Shown: positions 44,073-52,065 of the stretch, piece after piece | Numbering within the stretch: position 1 is the stretch's first letter | How the letters are laid out: the number at the start of each line of letters is the position of its first letter | Origin: JAKPBU01 sp964425695 | GTDB lineage: Bacteria > Pseudomonadota > Gammaproteobacteria > Xanthomonadales > Xanthomonadaceae | DNA: 64,000 nucleotides | Direction of reading: 5' to 3' | NCBI GenBank assembly: GCA_964425695.1 | Contig: CAYRNF010000001.1 | Location: 186,001-250,000 of the forward strand | The notes under the pieces: model-generated | The model's database searches: none | Seen by the model: only the letters and a program-made list of their open reading frames with translations | What the model was told of the DNA's origin: nothing | Position numbers and translations under genes: made by a program

Positions 44073-46412
44073 ATGAGCGAACCCTCCTCGCGCAGGATTT
44101 CCGCGGCCCGCCTGCGGCCGGTGCTGCCGGTGCTGGCCCTGGCGTGCGCGCTGCTGGCGCTTTGGCTGGGCTTCAGCGGCTGGCGGCAGTGGCAGGCCGA
44201 TACCGGGCAGCGCGGCGTGGAAACCGCGCGCGATGCGGCCGTGCAAGGCACGCAGGCGGCGCTGGCGCAGGCCTCCGGCGAACTCGCCAAGCGCCTGGCC
44301 GCACCGGGGGCGCAGTCGGCCCTGGCCGCCGGCGACACGGCCGCGGCCGCGGTCGCGGTGCGAGCCGGCTGGGCGGGCGTGGAGCAGGTCGAGGTGCTGC
44401 CCGCCGCGCTGGACGCGGCGTATGCCGGGCTGGGCGCCGGCGGATTCGGCCGGCTCGCTGTGGCGGAAGCCGCCCTGGCCGCGGGCAAGCCAGTGGCCCG
44501 CGTGGTCAAAGACGGCGGGCAGTCGCGGCTGCTGGTGGCCGCACCGACCAAGGTAGGGGCGCAGACCGCGTACGTGGCTGTGGCCCGGCTGCCGCTGGCG
44601 CGCCTGACCGCGGCGTTCGATGCGGTGGCGCTGGACGACGACAGCTACCTGGCGCTGCGCCAGGGCGATGTCAGCGTGGCCGAACGCGGCGATCCCGCGC
44701 TAGCGGTGCGCGCGGAAGTGCTGTCCAAGCCGGTCGCCGACTCGGGCCTGCGCGTGGCCGGTGCCGCCGGCGTCGCCGACGCCGTAAGTGCGCCGTTCGG
44801 GCTGGGAGCGATGCCGGCGCTGGCTGCGGCCGCATTGCTCGCTCTGCTCGCGCTGGCCATGCTCATTGCGCTGCGCCGCGGGTTCGGCAGCGGAGGCGCA
44901 GGCACCGCAGAGGCGGAACCGACCTTGGCGCAGGCGCTGGGGCAGGGCACGGAGGCGGCCGCCGCCCCGACAGCGGACGGCCAGGCCACGGCGGCCATGG
45001 TGGAGCATCCGCCGGAGACCAAGCCCGTGGGCGTGGCGGTGGATGCCGGCATCTTCCGCGCCTACGACATCCGCGGCGTGGTGGGCGACACCCTGGATCC
45101 GGGCGTGGCCGAGTTGATCGGCCAGGCCATCGGCACGGTGATGCACGAGAAGGAACTGCAGGACATCGTGGTCGGCCGCGACGGGCGCCTGTCCGGGCCG
45201 GACATGGTCGCCGGACTGGTCGCGGGCCTGCGCAAGGCCGGGCGCAACGTCATCGACATCGGCCTGGCGCCCACGCCGCTGGTGTACTTCGGCAGCTACC
45301 ACCTGCGCACCGGCTGCTGCGTGGCGGTGACCGGCAGCCACAACCCGCCGGACTACAACGGCTTCAAGATCGTGCTGGGTGGCGAGACCCTGTCGGGCCC
45401 CACCATCACCGACCTGTACGAGCGCATCGCCGGCGGACGGCTGCACACCGCCGCGCAGCCCGGCACCGCGTCGCAGCGCCGGATCGACGACGACTACGTG
45501 CAGCGCATCGCCAACGACGTGCAGCTGCAGCGCCCGCTGAAGGTGGTGGTGGACGCCGGCAACGGCGTGGCCGGGCAGCTCGGCCCGCGCGTGCTGGAGG
45601 AAACCGGCGCGCAGGTGGTGCCGCTGTACTGCGAGATCGACGGCACCTTCCCCAACCACCATCCCGACCCCAGCGAGCCGCACAACCTGGTGGACCTGAT
45701 CGCCACCGTGCAGCGCGAAGGCGCCGACCTGGGCCTGGCCTTCGACGGCGACGGCGACCGCCTGGGCGTGGTGACGCCGGCGGGCGACAACATCTTCCCC
45801 GACCGCCTGCTGATGCTGTTCGCCGCCGACGTGCTGGAGCGCAACCCGGGCGCGGTGATCCTGTACGACGTGAAGTGCACCGGGCACCTGTCCTCGCACA
45901 TCCTGCGCAACGGCGGCAGCCCGCTGATGTGGAAGACCGGGCATTCGCTGATCAAGGCCAAGATGCGCGAAACCGGCGCGGAGCTCGCCGGCGAGATGAG
46001 CGGGCACTTCTTCTTCTCCGAGCGCTGGTTCGGATTCGACGACGGCATCTACGCCGCCGCGCGCCTGCTGGAGATCCTGGCCGCGCGCGACGAGGCCCCC
46101 GCCGACGTGCTGCGCGCCCTGCCCGGTGGCGTATCCACGCCCGAGATCAAGGTGGCCGCGCCCGGCAACGACCCGCATGGCTTCGTGGAGCGTTTCCGCG
46201 AAATGGCCCGGTTCGGCGATGGCCGGGTGTCCAGCATCGACGGCGTGCGCGTGGACTGGCCCGACGGCTGGGGCCTGATCCGCGCCTCCAACACCACGCC
46301 CGTGCTGGTGCTGCGCTTCGATGCGGACGATGAAGCCGCCCTTCAGCGCATCCAGGCCGCGTTCCGCGAACAGCTGCAGCAGTTCGACCCGGAGCTGGCG
46401 CTGCCGTTCTAG
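44073..46412 (+). CDS. Phosphomannomutase/phosphoglucomutase with long membrane-anchored N-terminal extension
   Basis: A 779-residue protein. The C-terminal 450 residues are a complete AlgC-type hexose-phosphate mutase: catalytic Ser422 in TGSHNP, Mg loop DGDGDR (558-563), sugar loop GEMSGH and phosphate-binding ASNTTP. It would supply mannose-1-P and glucose-1-P for surface polysaccharides. The N-terminal 330 residues hold two membrane helices (about 16-37 and 246-268) around an extracytoplasmic region, then an acidic Ala-rich linker. Long forms of this kind are known beside dut in related bacteria. The mutase domain must face the cytoplasm. Confidence 0.93.
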   Translation: MSEPSSRRISAARLRPVLPVLALACALLALWLGFSGWRQWQADTGQRGVETARDAAVQGTQAALAQASGELAKRLAAPGAQSALAAGDTAAAAVAVRAGWAGVEQVEVLPAALDAAYAGLGAGGFGRLAVAEAALAAGKPVARVVKDGGQSRLLVAAPTKVGAQTAYVAVARLPLARLTAAFDAVALDDDSYLALRQGDVSVAERGDPALAVRAEVLSKPVADSGLRVAGAAGVADAVSAPFGLGAMPALAAAALLALLALAMLIALRRGFGSGGAGTAEAEPTLAQALGQGTEAAAAPTADGQATAAMVEHPPETKPVGVAVDAGIFRAYDIRGVVGDTLDPGVAELIGQAIGTVMHEKELQDIVVGRDGRLSGPDMVAGLVAGLRKAGRNVIDIGLAPTPLVYFGSYHLRTGCCVAVTGSHNPPDYNGFKIVLGGETLSGPTITDLYERIAGGRLHTAAQPGTASQRRIDDDYVQRIANDVQLQRPLKVVVDAGNGVAGQLGPRVLEETGAQVVPLYCEIDGTFPNHHPDPSEPHNLVDLIATVQREGADLGLAFDGDGDRLGVVTPAGDNIFPDRLLMLFAADVLERNPGAVILYDVKCTGHLSSHILRNGGSPLMWKTGHSLIKAKMRETGAELAGEMSGHFFFSERWFGFDDGIYAAARLLEILAARDEAPADVLRALPGGVSTPEIKVAAPGNDPHGFVERFREMARFGDGRVSSIDGVRVDWPDGWGLIRASNTTPVLVLRFDADDEAALQRIQAAFREQLQQFDPELALPF

Positions 46413-46572
46413 CAGCGGAGGGCACACCGCACGCTGGCGCGCGGCAGGAAGCGTGACGGTGCGAGGCCGACCGCAATCGCCGCGCTGATCCTGCGGATCG
46501 AGCTGCGGCGTCCGCGGGAACGGGATGACGGCCACGCTTTCGAAGCGGTATTTGCGCGCAGCCGCACGCGCG
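46413..46572. other. Short intergenic region
   Basis: No gene or clear regulatory element seen between the mutase stop and the weak membrane-protein frame that follows. Together with that frame, 46413-47072 is effectively a 660-bp gap if the frame is not real. Confidence 0.4.
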
Positions 46573-46947
46573 TTACGTGTACAGCGGTAGCTCGCCCCGC
46601 GCAGGGCTTGCTGCTGGCGTGCCGCACGGCGCGTCGGCGTGTTCCAAGAGCGGGCGCCGACGTTCAGCCGTGGGAACGCGCCTGCCGCCCACGCGAGAGG
46701 AAGTGGATCGCGCACAGCGCCGGCCCAGGAGCAGCCACGCGCGGATGGCGAGGTCGGACAGGTCGGGATGGCGCGGCGCAGGAGCGGCCAGGCCTGCTAC
46801 GACCTTCGAGTGCCATGCGTAGCAGGCCATCGCGGCAAGTCCCGCGCCGAGCAGGGCCGCGATGCTCCAGTAGGTGCGCGTACCCACAAGCAGCCAATTG
46901 GCAGTCGCCAGCAGCAACCCGATCGCCCCTGCGAATGCAGTGAGCAT
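46573..46947 (-). CDS. Possible small membrane protein
   Basis: A 124-residue frame from ATG 46947. The first 45 residues form two convincing membrane helices (LTAFAGAIGLLLATANWLLV and YWSIAALLGAGLAAMACYAW). The rest is arginine-rich and looks non-coding (RRCARSTSSRVGGRRVP). An in-frame GTG 10 codons upstream is an alternative start. No ribosome site is evident and no family recognised. It may be a short two-helix protein or a chance frame. Confidence 0.3.
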   Translation of the reverse strand: MLTAFAGAIGLLLATANWLLVGTRTYWSIAALLGAGLAAMACYAWHSKVVAGLAAPAPRHPDLSDLAIRAWLLLGRRCARSTSSRVGGRRVPTAERRRPLLEHADAPCGTPAASPARGELPLYT

Positions 46948-47072
46948 GACGTGCGCGCCCTGTGCGGTTGCCAGCACGACGTCGATGCTGGCGGGAACGA
47001 ATCCCGCCCCGAAACAGACGACCCGCCTCGGCAGCTGGATCCTGCGGGCGCGGCGAGCCAGGAGCGGACGCG

Positions 47073-47792
47073 CTAGCGCGGCGGCGCGGGCGCCTGCGGA
47101 GGCGGCGCCGGGTCCGCGGCGGCAGGCGTCTCGGGTTCGCCTTCCGCTTCGCTCTTGAGATCGCGATAGCGCTGCAGCGCTGCGGCGAGGTCGCCGTCGA
47201 GCGTGGCGCGTTCGGCGCGCTGCGCGGCCAGCACCTGCAGCTGGCGGGTGAGTTCGGCGCGCTGCTTCAGGATGCCTTCGTGCAGCGGCTTGGCCACCGG
47301 CTTGCCGCCCAGCTCCAGGTTGGCGGCCTGGCTCAGCAGGCCCACCAGGCCCAGGCGCAGGTTGGCTTCGCCCAGCACCGAGGTCTTGATGCCCTCGTCC
47401 ACCAGCACGATGCGCTCGTTGAACGCGCGGCGCAGGTCGTTCTCGGTGGCGTAGGACTCGACCATGGCCAGGTCGCGGCGAATCCGCGCGCGCTCGTCTT
47501 CCGCGGCGCGTTGCGCGGCGCGCGCCTGCGCCTCGGCGGCGCTGCGCTCGTCGCCGCTGAGCACGCGGTCCACGCGCGCCAGCGTGCGCCCGCTGCGCGC
47601 GCTGAACTCGGTACGGGCATTGGCGGCCTGGTCGGCCGGCAGGGCGTCGCCGCAGACCTTGCGGCCGTTCTCGTTCCAGCAGTACAGCTTCTTCTGCGGC
47701 GCCGCGCCGCCCTGTTGCGCGTGCGCGGGCAGGGCCGCGGCCAGCAAGCTGGCCAGCGCCAGGCACAGGCGCGTGGTGGTGTGTCGCTTCAT
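47073..47792 (-). CDS. Secreted hypothetical protein with DUF4124-like start and coiled-coil body
   Basis: A 239-residue protein. Signal peptide MKRHTTTRLCLALASLLAAA with LPAHAQ cleavage region. The mature N-terminus KKLYCWNENGRKVCGDALP resembles the DUF4124 motif of exported proteins. A long charged helix follows (AEAQARAAQRAAEDERARIR, AELTRQLQVLAAQRAERATL), probably coiled-coil, and the tail is Pro/Ala-rich. The ATG overlaps the pyrE stop by 4 bp. Function unknown, periplasmic. Confidence 0.78.
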   Translation of the reverse strand: MKRHTTTRLCLALASLLAAALPAHAQQGGAAPQKKLYCWNENGRKVCGDALPADQAANARTEFSARSGRTLARVDRVLSGDERSAAEAQARAAQRAAEDERARIRRDLAMVESYATENDLRRAFNERIVLVDEGIKTSVLGEANLRLGLVGLLSQAANLELGGKPVAKPLHEGILKQRAELTRQLQVLAAQRAERATLDGDLAAALQRYRDLKSEAEGEPETPAAADPAPPPQAPAPPR

Positions 47793-48490
47793 CCCGTCCC
47801 CCCGGCGGGTGTGGTGCCGGCATAGCGTACGCGGTAAGCGGCCAGGCGCTCGCGTTCCCCGGCCAGCGCGTCGCTTGCGCCGACGAACGCGAGCAGGTCC
47901 TCCAGCCCTGCGACGGCGATCACGGGAAGGCCGTGGTCCTGCGCCACGGCCTGCGCCGCCGAGCGCGGATCGTCCTCGGTCACGCGCTCCTGCCGGTCCA
48001 GCGCGATCGCGATGCCCGCCGGCACGCCCCCTGCGCCACGGATCAGCGCCAGCGCCTCGCGGATCGCGGTGCCGGCGGTGATCACGTCGTCCACCACCAG
48101 CACGCGGCGGCCCTGCAGCGGCGCACCGATCAGCATGCCGCCCTCGCCGTGCGCCTTGGCTTCCTTGCGGTTGAACGCCACCGGCAGGTCGCGGCCGCGG
48201 CGCGCGTACTCGCACGCCAGCGCGGTGGCCAGCGGAATGCCCTTGTAGGCCGGGCCGAAGAGCATGTCGAACGCCGGCACGCCGGATGCGCCCAGCGCGC
48301 CGCTGGCCGAAGCCGCGTCCAGCGCATCGGCATAGCACGCGGCCAGGCCCGCCAGCGCCCCGCCGGAATCGAAGCGGCCCGCGTTGAAGAAATACGGACT
48401 GCTGCGCCCGGACTTCAGGGTGAAGGTGCCGAAGCGCAGCGCGTCCGCGCGCAGCGCCAGGTCCAGGAATCGGGTGCGATGGTCGGTCAC
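47789..48490 (-). CDS. pyrE: Orotate phosphoribosyltransferase
   Basis: A 233-residue enzyme of UMP synthesis, joining orotate and PRPP. The PRPP-binding motif is VLVVDDVITAGTAIREA; FTLKSGRSSPYFFNAGRFD and FGPAYKGIPLATALACEYAR are typical of PyrE. The start is GTG 48490, overlapping the stop of the upstream GNAT gene by 4 bp; GGGAGA lies 10 nt before it. It is followed by the secreted protein gene, again with a 4-bp overlap, so the three genes form one tight operon. Confidence 0.95.
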   Translation of the reverse strand: MTDHRTRFLDLALRADALRFGTFTLKSGRSSPYFFNAGRFDSGGALAGLAACYADALDAASASGALGASGVPAFDMLFGPAYKGIPLATALACEYARRGRDLPVAFNRKEAKAHGEGGMLIGAPLQGRRVLVVDDVITAGTAIREALALIRGAGGVPAGIAIALDRQERVTEDDPRSAAQAVAQDHGLPVIAVAGLEDLLAFVGASDALAGERERLAAYRVRYAGTTPAGGTG

Positions 48491-49005
48491 GCGGCGGATT
48501 CTCCCACGGCCGCCGGCCCCAGCCGGCGCAGCATCAGCCGTTGCGGCGCGCTGGACGCGGCGAACGCCACCGCACCGCCATCCACGAAGCCGGCGCCGCG
48601 GTACGCGCCGATCGCCGCGGCGTTGGTGCAGTCCACCGCCAGCGCCAGCAGGCGCAGCGCGGGGTGGCGCCTTTCCAGGTCGGCGCAGCACGCCTGCAGC
48701 GCGCGCGTGCCCAGGCCCTGTCCCTGGCGGCTGCGGTCGATCATGAAACTGCGCAGCGCGGCGCAGCGGCTGCCGTAATCGCAGCCGGCGATGATCCCCG
48801 GGCGCAGGTCGATGCGGTAGAAGCCGACCACCGCGCCGTCGGCCAGCACCGCCATCGCCTCGCTCTCCGGCGCGGCCAGTGCGGCCACCAGATTGGCTGC
48901 CACGTCGCCCACGTAGGCGTACTGGCCCGCGTCCGCGCGCAACGCCCGGACCGCGGGCGCAAGCGCGGGCGTCACGGGGGCGACGGTGACGGTGGAATGC
49001 GGCAC
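48487..49005 (-). CDS. GNAT family N-acetyltransferase
   Basis: A 172-residue protein of the GNAT fold. The acetyl-CoA binding motif A is RSFMIDRSRQGQGLGTRALQ and the C-terminal strand region is AAIGAYRGAGFVDGG. The substrate is unknown. I chose GTG 49005 because a TATGAT box stands exactly 6 nt upstream, the same layout as other candidate leaderless genes here; the frame is open further upstream without homology. First gene of the GNAT-pyrE operon; divergent from the exonuclease gene. Confidence 0.85.
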   Translation of the reverse strand: MPHSTVTVAPVTPALAPAVRALRADAGQYAYVGDVAANLVAALAAPESEAMAVLADGAVVGFYRIDLRPGIIAGCDYGSRCAALRSFMIDRSRQGQGLGTRALQACCADLERRHPALRLLALAVDCTNAAAIGAYRGAGFVDGGAVAFAASSAPQRLMLRRLGPAAVGESAA

Positions 49006-49011
49006 GTGGCG

Positions 49012-49017
49012 ATCATA
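49012..49017 (-). promoter_or_regulatory. -10-like box of the GNAT-pyrE operon
   Basis: On the minus strand TATGAT, 6 nt, GTG. Confidence 0.45.
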
Positions 49018-49041
49018 GGCCGCCGCACGACGACGCGCCCG

Positions 49042-49117
49042 TGTAAGCGGCTTCGACCGCGCGCTGTGCGCGGTGGCGGCCATGGAGCGACGGGCCCGCG
49101 GCTGAAGCCTGCTCCTG
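49042..49117. repeat. Degenerate pair of GTAG-type repeats
   Basis: GTAAGCGGCTTCGACCGCG (49043 onward) and the opposed CGCGGCTGAAGCCTGCTCCT (ending about 49115) are decayed halves of the repeat family seen at 215-326. They lie in the divergent promoter region between the GNAT gene and the exonuclease gene. Confidence 0.5.
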
Positions 49118-49189
49118 GCAGGAAGCGTGGGCCGCCGGAACGGCCGGCACGGGGCGCTATGATCGGCGCGACGTCTTCCCGGAACATGC

Positions 49190-50002
49190 ATGCGCATCCT
49201 CAGCTTCAACGCCAACGGCCTGCGCTCGGCCGCCAGCAAGGGATTCTTCGACTGGTTCGCCTTGCAGGACATCGAGGTGATGTGCGTGCAGGAAACCAAG
49301 GCGCAGGAGCACCAGCTGCGGGTGCCCAGCTTCCTGCCGGCCGGCTACACCGCGTACTTCCGCGACGCGACCACGAAGAAGGGCTACAGCGGCGTGGCGA
49401 TCTACGCGCGACGCGAGCCGGACGAGGTGCGCACCGCGCTGGGCCGCCCCGACTTCGACGAAGAAGGGCGCTACATCGAGGCGCGCTTCGGAAACTTGAG
49501 CGTGGTTTCGTTCTACATCCCCTCCGGCAGCTCCGGCGAGGTGCGCCAGGCGGTGAAGGAAGACGTGATGGCGTGGCTGAAGCCGATCCTGGACCAGTGG
49601 CTGGCCAGCGGCCGCGACTACGTGCTGTGCGGCGACTGGAACATCGTGCGCGCGCGCAACGACATCCGGAACTGGACCGGCAACCAGAAGAACTCCGGCT
49701 GCCTGCCGCACGAACGCGCGTGGCTCAACGGCATGGTCGCGGACGCCTGCGGCGACGGGCTGGTGGAGGCGCCGCGCGAGGGCTGGGTGGATACGTTTCG
49801 TGCCTGCCGGCCCGACGCGGTGGAATACACCTGGTGGAGCCAGCGCGGCGCGGCGCGCGCCAACAACGTGGGCTGGCGCATCGACTACCAGCTGGCCACC
49901 CCGTCCCTGAAGGGCCGCATCCGCGACTGCGCGATCTTCCCCGAACCGAAATTCTCGGACCACGCGCCGTATCTCGTGGACTACGACCTGCCGCCGTTGT
50001 AG
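49190..50002 (+). CDS. xth: Exodeoxyribonuclease III
   Basis: A 270-residue AP endonuclease/3'-5' exonuclease of the Xth/ExoA family. MRILSFNANGLRSA, QETKAQ, GDWNIVRARNDI, YTWWSQRG and FSDHAPYLVDYDL contain the metal-binding and catalytic residues (Asn, Glu, Asp, His). It removes abasic sites in base-excision repair. A TATGAT box lies 26 nt before the ATG (49158-49163). Its TAG stop codon (50000-50002) is part of the GTAG end of the following repeat. Confidence 0.95.
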   Translation: MRILSFNANGLRSAASKGFFDWFALQDIEVMCVQETKAQEHQLRVPSFLPAGYTAYFRDATTKKGYSGVAIYARREPDEVRTALGRPDFDEEGRYIEARFGNLSVVSFYIPSGSSGEVRQAVKEDVMAWLKPILDQWLASGRDYVLCGDWNIVRARNDIRNWTGNQKNSGCLPHERAWLNGMVADACGDGLVEAPREGWVDTFRACRPDAVEYTWWSQRGAARANNVGWRIDYQLATPSLKGRIRDCAIFPEPKFSDHAPYLVDYDLPPL

Positions 50003-50109
50003 GAGCGGCTTCGGCCGCGAGCCCCATCCTTCGCCCATTGGAAAAGGCTCGCGGCCGACGCCGTTCCCGCAGCAGGGCGGGCACGGTTCGCGGCTGAAGC
50101 CGCTTCTAC
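49999..50109. repeat. Three GTAG-type palindromic repeats after the exonuclease gene
   Basis: Forward copy 49999-50023 (GTAGGAGCGGCTTCGGCCGC...), inverted copies 50046-50068 and 50085-50109 (ending GCTTCTAC). The opposed copies could form a hairpin and act as a terminator or mRNA stabiliser between the exonuclease gene and ampG. Confidence 0.8.
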
Positions 50110-50132
50110 AGATCGTTTCGACAGGAATCCAC

Positions 50133-51710
50133 ATGTCCGCACCGGCACCGGCAGTGAAGAAGACATCCGGCACCCGCGAGGTGCTGCGCGCGCTGCGCCA
50201 GCCCAAGGTGCTGGCGATGCTGTTGCTCGGCTTCTCGTCCGGCCTGCCGCTGTACCTGGTGGGCAACACCATGGGCTACTGGATGCGCGAGACCGGCAGC
50301 GAGCTGTCGGCGATCGGTTTCCTGTCGTGGGTGGGACTGGCGTACTCGCTGAAGTTCCTGTGGGCGCCGCTGATCGACAAGACCGACGTGCCGCTGCTGG
50401 GCCGCCTGGGACATCGCCGCGGCTGGATGCTGGCGTCGCAGATCGTGGTGGCCGCGATGCTGGCGGGCATGGCGCTGGTGCAGCCGCAGGGCGGGCTGGT
50501 GCTGTTCGGCGCGCTGGCGCTGGTGGCGGCGTTCGCCTCGGCCACGCAGGACATCGTGATCGACGCCTGGCGCATCGAGATCGCCGACAGCGGCGAGGAG
50601 CTGGGCGTGCTCACCTCGAGCACCCAGTTCGGCTACCGCGCCGCGCTGCTGGTCACCGACGCGCTGATCCTGATCGTGGCGGCGCACATCGGCTGGGCGC
50701 CGTCGTACGGACTCATGGCCGCGCTGATGGGCGTGGGCATGCTGACCGCGCTGTTCCTGGCCCGCGAACCGCGGGTCACGCGTGCGCCGGACGCGGCGAT
50801 CGACCCGGACGGCGAACTGCGCGGCATTTCCGACGCGCAGGTCCTGCGCTGGCTGCTGGCCACGCTGCTGGGCATCGCCGGCGTGGCGTGGCTGGTGCTG
50901 GCCCACGGCGTCTGGGAACTGGGCTGGAGCTGGCGCGACGCCGCGTTCATCACCGGCGTGCCGCTGGCGGCCTGGCTGCTGTCGCGCCGTGCGGGCAACG
51001 CGGACCCGGAGGTTCGGCCCACGTGGTCGCTGCCGTTCGCGCGTCCGCTGCTGCGCTTCTCCGACGCGGTGCTGGGCCCGCTGCTGATGTTCGTGCGCGA
51101 GCACGGGCGCTGGGCGGTGCTGATGCTGGCGGCGATCAGCCTGTACCGGCTGCCGGACTTCATCATGGGGCCGATGAACAATCCGTTCTACGCCGACATC
51201 GGGCTGTCCAAGGAACTGGTGGGCGAAGTGCGTGCCTCGATCGGGCTGGTGTCGGGGCTGCTGGGCATCGCCGCGGCCGGGCTATGCGCGGCGCGCCTGG
51301 GGGTGGTGCCGGCGCTGCTGGCCGGGGCGGTGCTGGGCCCCGGGTCGAATGCCGCCTTCAGCTGGGTGGCCGCCGCCGGCGGCGACCATGGCGTGTTCAT
51401 GGCCGCCATGGCCATCGACGGCTTCGCCACCGGCTTCGCCGGAACCGCGCTGGTGGTCTACATGTCCAGCCTGACCAGCATCGGTTACGTCGCCACGCAG
51501 TACGCGCTGCTGAGTTCGTTCTATGCGCTGCTGGGCAAGTTCTTCAAGGGCTTTTCCGGCGTGGCGGTGGAACAGCTGGCCAGCGGGCGCACGCTGGTCG
51601 ACGGCTACGCGCTGTTCTTCCTGGGCACCGCGCTGGCCGGCATCCCGGCGCTGCTGCTGTGCCTGCTGCTGACCCGGCGCAAGCTCACGGTCCCGTCGCA
51701 GGCGGCCTGA
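50133..51710 (+). CDS. ampG: AmpG-type muropeptide permease (MFS)
   Basis: A 525-residue major facilitator protein with about 14 membrane helices. The start LRQPKVLAMLLLGFSSGLPL and the motifs GFLSWVGLAYSLKFLWAPLID and ATQDIVIDAWRIE are diagnostic for AmpG, which imports anhydro-muropeptides for cell-wall recycling and indirectly controls AmpC beta-lactamase in many bacteria. AGGAA precedes the ATG. The anhydromuramic acid kinase AnmK of the same recycling route is encoded nearby at 52062. No ampR/ampC pair is in the window. Confidence 0.93.
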   Translation: MSAPAPAVKKTSGTREVLRALRQPKVLAMLLLGFSSGLPLYLVGNTMGYWMRETGSELSAIGFLSWVGLAYSLKFLWAPLIDKTDVPLLGRLGHRRGWMLASQIVVAAMLAGMALVQPQGGLVLFGALALVAAFASATQDIVIDAWRIEIADSGEELGVLTSSTQFGYRAALLVTDALILIVAAHIGWAPSYGLMAALMGVGMLTALFLAREPRVTRAPDAAIDPDGELRGISDAQVLRWLLATLLGIAGVAWLVLAHGVWELGWSWRDAAFITGVPLAAWLLSRRAGNADPEVRPTWSLPFARPLLRFSDAVLGPLLMFVREHGRWAVLMLAAISLYRLPDFIMGPMNNPFYADIGLSKELVGEVRASIGLVSGLLGIAAAGLCAARLGVVPALLAGAVLGPGSNAAFSWVAAAGGDHGVFMAAMAIDGFATGFAGTALVVYMSSLTSIGYVATQYALLSSFYALLGKFFKGFSGVAVEQLASGRTLVDGYALFFLGTALAGIPALLLCLLLTRRKLTVPSQAA

Positions 51711-51789
51711 CCGCCGGCGGGGCGGCGCCGCGTTCTCAGCACAGGGACCTGCGCGGGGAGCGCACGGGCCTGCGACGCGGGGGGACGCC

Positions 51790-52065
51790 TTGAACGACAT
51801 CGTGCTACGGGACATCGACGACACGCTGCAGCGGCGCATCGAGCGCGTGGCGCAGCGCCATTGCTGGAGCCTGCCCGAAGCCCTGGCGCAGCTGCTCGAA
51901 GCCGGCCTGCAGGCGCACGACGGCCCGTCAGCTCAGGCCGCGCTGGACGGTGGCGAGAACGAAGTGCTGGTACGCGCGATCGCCGCGATGGAACGCCTGC
52001 CCAACGATCCGGGCTTCGCCCTGATCGGGCGCGGGCACGGGCCGGGTTCCAGAGCGGTGCGCTAG
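51790..52065 (+). CDS. Small protein resembling FitA/Arc-type antitoxins, orphan
   Basis: A 91-residue protein. Its N-terminal 40 residues (MNDIVLRDIDDTLQRRIERV then AQRHCWSLPEALAQLLEAGL) have the strand-helix-helix pattern of ribbon-helix-helix antitoxins. The C-terminal part (EVLVRAIAAMERLPNDPGFA) is not recognised. The start is TTG 51790. No PIN or other toxin gene is adjacent: ampG lies upstream and anmK converges downstream with a 4-bp overlap. Function uncertain. Confidence 0.6.
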   Translation: MNDIVLRDIDDTLQRRIERVAQRHCWSLPEALAQLLEAGLQAHDGPSAQAALDGGENEVLVRAIAAMERLPNDPGFALIGRGHGPGSRAVR

